In this document: positions 58,618-64,000 of the stretch, piece by piece | Numbering within the stretch: the stretch's first letter is position 1 | Layout of the letters: each line of letters begins with the position of its first letter | Origin: Flavobacteriaceae bacterium UBA3611 | GTDB taxonomy: Bacteria > Bacteroidota > Bacteroidia > Flavobacteriales > Flavobacteriaceae | Assembly (NCBI GenBank): GCA_002375495.1 | Contig: DFLU01000013.1 | Coordinates: 12,007-76,006, forward strand | Direction of reading: 5' to 3' | Length of the DNA: 64,000 nt | The notes under the pieces: model-generated | What the model was told of the DNA's origin: nothing | Databases searched by the model: none | What the model saw: the letters and a program-made list of their open reading frames with translations, nothing else | Position numbers and translations under genes: made by a program

Positions 58618-59345
58618 CTAAAAAATGCCAACAGGTCTTTTTTCTTAGAGGGGCTTACCATAATTTCTTTGCCGCTGCTAAGCACTACACTACCCCCTTT
58701 TCCTTTTCGGTATTCGGTGACGGCATTTACGTTTACCAAATAGCTTTTGTGCACCCTGGCAAAGCCGTTGTCTTTAAGAGCATCTTCAAAATATTTTAGG
58801 GTTTTGCTCACCAATTTCTTTTTATCACCTATAAAAATGTTGGTGTAATTATCATCGGCTTGGCAATACAAAATATCAGCTACTTGCAACACTTCAAATC
58901 CTTGTTGCACAGGAATGGTGATTTTCCCGGTTACTTGGCTTAGTCGCGGTTTTAGCACCGTATTCTGAAGACTATTTTCCTTTGTTTTAATCTCATGCAC
59001 ATAATCTACCGCATCAATGAGCTTATCGATATCTAACGGTTTCAGCAAATAATACGAAGCGTGGGCGTTCAGCGCATCTATCGCATAATGGTTATAAGCG
59101 GTCACAAATACTGTTTCAAAGGTTCGATCTCCAACTTTGTCTAACAGATCGAATGCATTACCGTAAGGCATTTCAACATCTAAAAATACCAAATCGAGTT
59201 CGTGGTTGCGTATCAACACCAAGGCTTCATCTACATTGGCGGCTTCACCCAAAATTTCTACTTTCGGGCAGTACTTAAGTAGGTATTTTTTTAGAATTTC
59301 CCGACTGGTCTCTTCGTCTTCAACAATGATGGTTTTTAGTGTCAT
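58614..59345 (-). CDS. LytTR-type DNA-binding response regulator
   Basis: 243 residues. Receiver domain with the phosphorylation aspartate in LDLVFLDVEMPYGNAFDLL, then VFVTAYNHYAIDALNAHASYYLLKPLD. C-terminal LytTR DNA-binding domain (GFEVLQVADILYCQADDNYTNIFIGDKK, RVHKSYLVNVNAVTEYRKG). It is paired with the sensor kinase gene 15 bases upstream in the same direction, so the two form a two-component system. Its overlap with murI is 4 bases. The target genes are unknown. Confidence 0.95.
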   Translation of the reverse strand: MTLKTIIVEDEETSREILKKYLLKYCPKVEILGEAANVDEALVLIRNHELDLVFLDVEMPYGNAFDLLDKVGDRTFETVFVTAYNHYAIDALNAHASYYLLKPLDIDKLIDAVDYVHEIKTKENSLQNTVLKPRLSQVTGKITIPVQQGFEVLQVADILYCQADDNYTNIFIGDKKKLVSKTLKYFEDALKDNGFARVHKSYLVNVNAVTEYRKGKGGSVVLSSGKEIMVSPSKKKDLLAFFS

Positions 59346-59360
59346 TTCTGAAATGTTAGA

Positions 59361-61556
59361 TTAATCTTTTTTGAGCACAAGAACCACCCGGGTTCCTTCT
59401 TCTGTATCGAACACATCAGAAACACTCACATCTACTTTGTCTTTATACATATCGTTCAAAATCCGGATACGCTTTTCAATATTGCCCATCCCCTTGCTGT
59501 TTTGCTTTTTCTGGTGCTCGGTTTTTAACAGCTTCGATTTCTTTCTTCCAATTCCATCGTCGGTAATCGTAATGGTAACCGTTTCGGCATCTATTTGTTT
59601 AAAATGAATATCGAGATGGCCTTTTTCCTCTTTGTATCGCAATCCGTGCCACACGGCATTTTCAACATAGGGTTGCAACAACATTGGCGGAATTACAAAC
59701 TCGGCCAGCTGTAGCGATTCGTCTATGGTAATGGTGTATTCAAACTTATCTTTAAAGCGGAAATGCTCTAACTTCACATACAGTTCTAACAATTCTATTT
59801 CTTTGCTTAACGGAATAAAATCTTCTTCACTATTCTCAAGCACGCTGCGCATTAATTGCGAAAATTCACTCAAATACTTATTGGCCGCCCTTTCATCGCT
59901 CATTGCAATAAAACTATTCACAGAATTGAGCGCGTTGAAGATAAAGTGCGGATTCATCTGTGTTCGCAACGATTTTAAAGCCAGCATGTTATTCGCATAT
60001 CGTTGCCGCTTTACACTTTTGTATTGGGTATAGGCGGTGTACATCAGCAAAAGGGCAATAAGGATCAGCGAAAAAATCACCCATTTTTGCACACGGTTAT
60101 TTTTTTCAATCAATTCTTGATTTTCAAAAGCCAACTTATAGCTGCTCGCATTTAACTCACGTTCATTTTCTAGGCTGATAATTCTATTCTGCTTTAGCGC
60201 AATTTCTTTGTTAAAACGTTTCGCCTGCGAAAGCTCTTGCTCCTTTTTCACATATAGTTCATCTACCAAAGCTACGTAGCGTTCGTAATTTTCTGCTGCC
60301 TTTCCAAAATCGCCAATGCCTTTATAAATTTCAGACAATTTTCGGGTCGCATCTTTTTCAACTTCTAAATCGTCTTTTGAAGCCGCTTCCTTGATACTTT
60401 TCTTAAGATACGGAATGGCATCTTTGTATTTATCTTGCGCGATATAGGCGTTTGCTATATAATAATTCTGGCGTTGCAGGGTTAATTGGCTGGCTTGTGC
60501 GTCTGGAGCCTCGGCTTCATTTTCTTCAATATCTTCGAGCTCGTCTAAGGTTTCAGAGCGCAGTTTAATTTCTTCATCAAAATTTCGATTTCGATTATAA
60601 AAATTAGCCACTTTATTTTTTTCTTCTACTGCCCGCTTTGGGTTTTCCTGTTTTGCGAGATTGAGCGAATTATCGTAATACTCGGCCGCTTCTTCAACCG
60701 CGCCACTTTCAGAATATACTTCGGCAATTTTAGAATTTAAGTTGGTGATCTTAGGCGTAATTTGATGCGCCGACGCTATGTCTAAGCCTTTTTGATAATT
60801 AAAAACGCTCTTCACGGGGTCGTTTATGGCTTTGTAGGTGTCTCCCAAACCTTCATATACTTCTACCTTTTGGTAATTTCCCAAGGATGCTTTCAACAAT
60901 TCTTTGTAGGCTGCAATACTTTCTTGGTAGTTTTTGTTCATCCGAAACGCATTTGCCAACTTTATACGTCGGTCAATTCCGGGACTTTCAGAAATACTTC
61001 GTTTAAAATTATCGACGGCCAAATCTGGCTGGTCCCAATACAGGTTGATATCGCCCAACGTTTCAAAGGCGATTGCGGTTTGTCTTTTCGTGATAGATGC
61101 TCCGCTGTAGGGCTGAATTGCCTTCGTTACATAACTAATGCTCTTGTTGGCATCTTCCCGAAGCGTCGCCTTGGCAGAGTCGATATAGCGTTCAAAAAGT
61201 CCTGCACTAGCTTGTTTTGAAGTACTGCTAATAGGAAGCACTTCCCGTTCATCTTTCTGAACCTTTACAGTAATGTTTTGCTCGTCTTTTACAGTGTAGT
61301 AAACAGGTTTAAAGGCGTCACTTCGAATACTGATTTCATCTCCTATTTCTGCGGAAATAGAAAATTCTCCATTGCCGTTGGTCGTTGTGTAGGCACCGTC
61401 GTCTATCTCAACATTTACACGCGGGATTGGCAAATTGGTTTCTGCTTCTACAACAATCCCCTTCAATACGAAGGCTTGTTCAGATTTTTTACGCACTTGC
61501 GCTTGGGACATTCCAAACGTAAAAGCGATAAGCAGAATGGTAAATAGGTGTTTCAT
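59361..61556 (-). CDS. LytS-like sensor histidine kinase with carboxypeptidase-regulatory-like domain and TPR repeats
   Basis: 731 residues. Signal peptide (FTILLIAFTFGMSQAQ), then a carboxypeptidase-regulatory-like beta domain (about 30-100: LKGIVVEAETNLPIPRVNVEI, TNGNGEFSISAEIGDEI), a tetratricopeptide region (about 130-430) and one membrane helix (about 490-510: WVIFSLILIALLLMYTAY). The cytoplasmic kinase has the phosphohistidine region QMNPHFIFNALNSVNSFIA (H about 535) and the ATP-binding part IPPMLLQPYVENAVWHGL and ITDDGIGRKKSKLL. The LytTR regulator follows. A periplasmic TPR sensor suggests that it senses an envelope protein or peptide. Confidence 0.93.
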   Translation of the reverse strand: MKHLFTILLIAFTFGMSQAQVRKKSEQAFVLKGIVVEAETNLPIPRVNVEIDDGAYTTTNGNGEFSISAEIGDEISIRSDAFKPVYYTVKDEQNITVKVQKDEREVLPISSTSKQASAGLFERYIDSAKATLREDANKSISYVTKAIQPYSGASITKRQTAIAFETLGDINLYWDQPDLAVDNFKRSISESPGIDRRIKLANAFRMNKNYQESIAAYKELLKASLGNYQKVEVYEGLGDTYKAINDPVKSVFNYQKGLDIASAHQITPKITNLNSKIAEVYSESGAVEEAAEYYDNSLNLAKQENPKRAVEEKNKVANFYNRNRNFDEEIKLRSETLDELEDIEENEAEAPDAQASQLTLQRQNYYIANAYIAQDKYKDAIPYLKKSIKEAASKDDLEVEKDATRKLSEIYKGIGDFGKAAENYERYVALVDELYVKKEQELSQAKRFNKEIALKQNRIISLENERELNASSYKLAFENQELIEKNNRVQKWVIFSLILIALLLMYTAYTQYKSVKRQRYANNMLALKSLRTQMNPHFIFNALNSVNSFIAMSDERAANKYLSEFSQLMRSVLENSEEDFIPLSKEIELLELYVKLEHFRFKDKFEYTITIDESLQLAEFVIPPMLLQPYVENAVWHGLRYKEEKGHLDIHFKQIDAETVTITITDDGIGRKKSKLLKTEHQKKQNSKGMGNIEKRIRILNDMYKDKVDVSVSDVFDTEEGTRVVLVLKKD

Positions 61557-61756
61557 TTCAACTAGAAAGTGTAAACATACGTATTGTAACGCACTTCCAA
61601 AAGTGGGTTTTTCCCAATAATTACATTGTCGAAGACAAAAATCGCCACATTACTAAAAGAGAGGGGTTGTTCCCTCACCGAAAAGGTCCATACACTCAAC
61701 CCCATTTTTTCAGGAACTAAGTTCCCCATAGTTTTATCTGAACAAAATTAAACACC

Positions 61757-62911
61757 ATGAAAATCTTACAACACCTAATTATCGCAATGATACTTTGCTC
61801 TGCAGTAGCCTGCAACGCAAAAACAAAAAATGATGCGCCTCTTGCAGCAACTGAACTAGAGCATACTACACCAGTTAAAAAACACTATATAAAAGTGGCA
61901 CTTTTATTAGACACAAGCAACAGCATGGACGGACTAATTGACCAAGCGAAGGCACAACTGTGGGAAATTGTGAACGAACTCTCATACGCAAAGTGCAAAC
62001 AGGAACGACCCAATCTTGAAATTGCCCTTTACGAATACGGAAATGACGGTTTGAGTGAAGCGAAAGGGTATTTGAGAAAAATAATTTCATTTACAGACGA
62101 TTTAGATACGGTTTCTAAAGAATTATTCTCTTTAAATACGAATGGAGGTAGCGAATATTGTGGTACCGTTATCCAGGCTTCCCTAAATGAACTCGATTGG
62201 GGTAATGATGCCGACGACCTTAAAATGGTATTTATTGCAGGTAATGAACCTTTTACCCAAGGCAAGGTTGATTACAAAGATGCCGCTGCCGATGCAAAAG
62301 AAAAAGATATCGTTGTGAATACTATTTTTTGTGGCGAATTTAAGCATGGTGTAGATACTCGTTGGAAAGATGGTGCAGACCGAACCTATGGAGACTACAT
62401 GGCCATTAATCATAATAAGAGTACCGTTCATATCGCGTCACCTTATGATGACATGATCTTGCAATTAAACATTCAACTTAACGGAACCTACATTCCTTAC
62501 GGTAGCCAAGGAAGAAAAAAGAGGCAACTTCAAGAAGAACAAGATGGTAATGCCGAAGATTATAGCAAGGCTAATGCAGTTAGCCGAACGGTTTCAAAAA
62601 GCTCACATTTATACAAAAATACGTCATGGGATTTGGTAGATGCCGAGTCGGAGTCAGGTTTTAGCTATGATGACCTAAAGGAAAAAGATCTTCCAGAAAA
62701 TCTACAAGGAAAATCAAAAAGTGAAATAAAAACATTTATAGCAAAGCATCGAGCCGAACGAAAACGCATTCAAGATGAAATTGCCAACCTTAATAAAAAA
62801 CGCCGCGCCTATATTGCGAAACAGAAAACTGAAACAAATAATGGTTTGGAAAGTGCTATGATAGACGCACTGAAAAAACAGGCAAAACGAAAAAATTACA
62901 CTTGGAACTAA
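61757..62911 (+). CDS. von Willebrand factor A domain lipoprotein
   Basis: 384 residues. Lipoprotein signal peptide (MILCSAVAC, then NAKTKND). The vWA fold starts with IKVALLLDTSNSMDGLIDQAKAQLWEIV, where DTSNS is the MIDAS metal-binding motif (DxSxS). KMVFIAGNEPFTQGKVDYKDAAADAKEKDIVVNTIFCG is typical of the C-terminal strands. The last 100 residues are charged coiled coil (KAERKRIQDEIANLNKKRRAYIAKQK). It is probably exposed at the outer membrane and binds a protein partner. It ends at a terminator. No clear promoter box was seen in the 200 bases upstream. Confidence 0.88.
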   Translation: MKILQHLIIAMILCSAVACNAKTKNDAPLAATELEHTTPVKKHYIKVALLLDTSNSMDGLIDQAKAQLWEIVNELSYAKCKQERPNLEIALYEYGNDGLSEAKGYLRKIISFTDDLDTVSKELFSLNTNGGSEYCGTVIQASLNELDWGNDADDLKMVFIAGNEPFTQGKVDYKDAAADAKEKDIVVNTIFCGEFKHGVDTRWKDGADRTYGDYMAINHNKSTVHIASPYDDMILQLNIQLNGTYIPYGSQGRKKRQLQEEQDGNAEDYSKANAVSRTVSKSSHLYKNTSWDLVDAESESGFSYDDLKEKDLPENLQGKSKSEIKTFIAKHRAERKRIQDEIANLNKKRRAYIAKQKTETNNGLESAMIDALKKQAKRKNYTWN

Positions 62912-62913
62912 AA

Positions 62914-62941
62914 AAAGCCCCATTTTGGGGCTTTCTTTTTT
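62914..62941. terminator. Terminator shared by the vWA and PorP/SprF genes
   Basis: AAAGCCCCA (62914-62922) pairs with TGGGGCTTT (62926-62934) around TTT, followed by CTTTTTT and preceded by A-rich sequence. It follows the vWA gene directly and also faces the end of the converging PorP/SprF gene. Confidence 0.85.
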
Positions 62942-63966
62942 TATCTTCCTCGCGGTCTCAGCATACCGTTATAACGCATGTCCTGATTCCAACTCCGCCC
63001 TACATTACCATCAAAAATATTATATCCGAGTGTAAGTTGATGGAACCCACCACTTTCAAAACGAACACTTCCTGTTTGGTATGAATAGGTATAGGCAAAC
63101 ATAAATTTCTTGTAATTAATACCTAACACCGGCGTGATGTATTGTAATTTTTGGTCGCTTACTTCAGCACCGTCCAAAAATTCGGCACCGTCAAAGCTTC
63201 TTCGGTAAGAAATCCCACCCCAAATTCTAGCGAAGTCTAATTCTCTATATGCTTTCGCATTTATATCAAATAACTGTTCTCCTGTTCGTTCCTTATATTG
63301 CACCAATATGGAGGGCTCGAATGCCCATTCTCCATATGACGGAACAATAAAATAAGATGACCCAATAATATACGAACGTTGATTGTTTGGTTCAAACTGT
63401 TCTGAATTAAGCCTTCTATTCCTAAAAAGTAAATTTTTAACTGTGAAATGACTCGAAAAATTTCCTGAATGGAAAGAAGCTCCTGTATCTATATTCAAAT
63501 ACGAACTGCTCTGAACAATCCCTGCAATGATAGGGTCGAAATCATTAGGGTCGAAATTCGTTTCGTCTAACTGTGATTGTATCAATCCAGCACTAAGTCC
63601 GAAAGACAACTGATTTAGATCTGAACTACCTCTGCCCAATTTAATATGATGGGCATAGGTAAGATATCCACCCGTTTGTGAATGGTAACCATTTTTATCA
63701 TTAAAGATGATCGCTCCCAAACCTGAACGTTCACCCAGTCTTGTATTAAAGCTTAACGTTTGAACATTGGGCGCATCGTCTTGGTCAAACCACTGTTGTC
63801 GTGCCGTAAGACGTAATTTACTATAATCTGCGCCTCCAGCCATTGATGGGTGTAATAGGTATAAGTTGTCTGCAAAATAATCTGCATAAACAGGCAAGCC
63901 ATCTTGGGCAGATAAAAATGGAGACACCAATAAGGCGAGTAGTAGGTAAGTTTTTGTAAGCTTCAT
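62941..63966 (-). CDS. Type IX secretion system membrane protein, PorP/SprF family
   Basis: 341 residues. Signal peptide (LLLALLVSPFLSAQ), then GLPVYADYFADNLYLLHPSMAGGADYSKLRLTARQQWFDQDDAPNVQTLSFN, the usual PorP/SprF beginning. The barrel includes GLGAIIFNDKNGYHSQTGGYLTYAHHIKL and ends in a strand near GGFHQLTLGYNI. PorP/SprF proteins help export or anchor T9SS adhesins such as SprB. It lies at the edge of the window and may belong to a larger cluster with a SprB-like partner outside it. The 1508-residue T9SS cargo gene is 48 kb away. Confidence 0.92.
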   Translation of the reverse strand: MKLTKTYLLLALLVSPFLSAQDGLPVYADYFADNLYLLHPSMAGGADYSKLRLTARQQWFDQDDAPNVQTLSFNTRLGERSGLGAIIFNDKNGYHSQTGGYLTYAHHIKLGRGSSDLNQLSFGLSAGLIQSQLDETNFDPNDFDPIIAGIVQSSSYLNIDTGASFHSGNFSSHFTVKNLLFRNRRLNSEQFEPNNQRSYIIGSSYFIVPSYGEWAFEPSILVQYKERTGEQLFDINAKAYRELDFARIWGGISYRRSFDGAEFLDGAEVSDQKLQYITPVLGINYKKFMFAYTYSYQTGSVRFESGGFHQLTLGYNIFDGNVGRSWNQDMRYNGMLRPRGR

Positions 63967-64000
63967 AGTTTAATTTGCTATCGTTTCAGGGTAAAATGCC

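Overview
The window looks like a chromosomal segment of a marine-type member of the Flavobacteriaceae (Bacteroidota). The evidence is: promoter boxes of the form TAnnTTTG with an upstream TTG, A/T-rich ribosome binding regions, a type IX secretion (T9SS) cargo protein and a PorP/SprF protein, many SxxC small lipoproteins, and families typical of the group (2TM-domain protein, DUF6089, DUF2797, HPPK-deoxynucleoside kinase fusion, OmpP1/FadL plus SGNH lipoprotein). No insertion sequence, prophage or CRISPR array was seen. Genes are densely packed and no gene-free stretch exceeds about 215 bases.

Layout. 0-10 kb: pyruvate dehydrogenase E1 beta (minus), etfBA, a bifunctional nuclease, a NupC-type nucleoside transporter with an exported extra domain, thyA, a TonB-C-terminal protein, then an ergothioneine pair egtB-egtD and a DUF427 protein. 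10-16 kb: a 1508-residue T9SS cargo protein with five 80-residue tandem repeats, and a class V PLP enzyme. 16-25 kb: 2TM protein, folA, fructosamine kinase family, flavin/PNPOx family, fabD, a small conserved basic protein, an exported amidohydrolase, galE plus a DegT aminotransferase, waaA and DUF2461. 25-31 kb is the most unusual part: five small acidic lipoproteins sharing an SCRET motif flank a self-contained DNA-repair-like cassette (LexA-like HTH-S24 regulator, radical SAM protein, DUF4130-type partner) whose divergent promoter carries four phased operator-like sites. 31-45 kb: tRNA-Gly/tRNA-Leu, mutS, a SpoU methyltransferase, folK-dNK fusion, VUT queuosine-precursor transporter, AsmA protein, DUF2797, GH3, clpX-clpP-tig. 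45-64 kb: SGNH lipoprotein plus FadL porin, alpha/beta hydrolase, pdxJ, CBS protein, nadK, DUF6089, uppS, bamA, two Skp/OmpH chaperones, murI, a LytTR/LytS two-component pair, a vWA lipoprotein and PorP/SprF.

How genes work together. The strongest linking signal is an 18-column palindrome (15 of 18 columns identical) found in front of both etfBA and the fadL-SGNH unit, with almost the same spacing to the -7 box in each. This suggests one regulator controls lipid uptake, ester hydrolysis and the electron acceptor of beta-oxidation. thyA, folA, folK-dNK and nupC form a scattered thymidylate/folate/nucleoside theme. uppS-bamA-skp-skp is a cell-envelope biogenesis run. tig-clpP-clpX is the usual protein quality control cluster.

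Limits: all calls rest on reading the sequence and on memory of protein families. No search, alignment or structure prediction was run.
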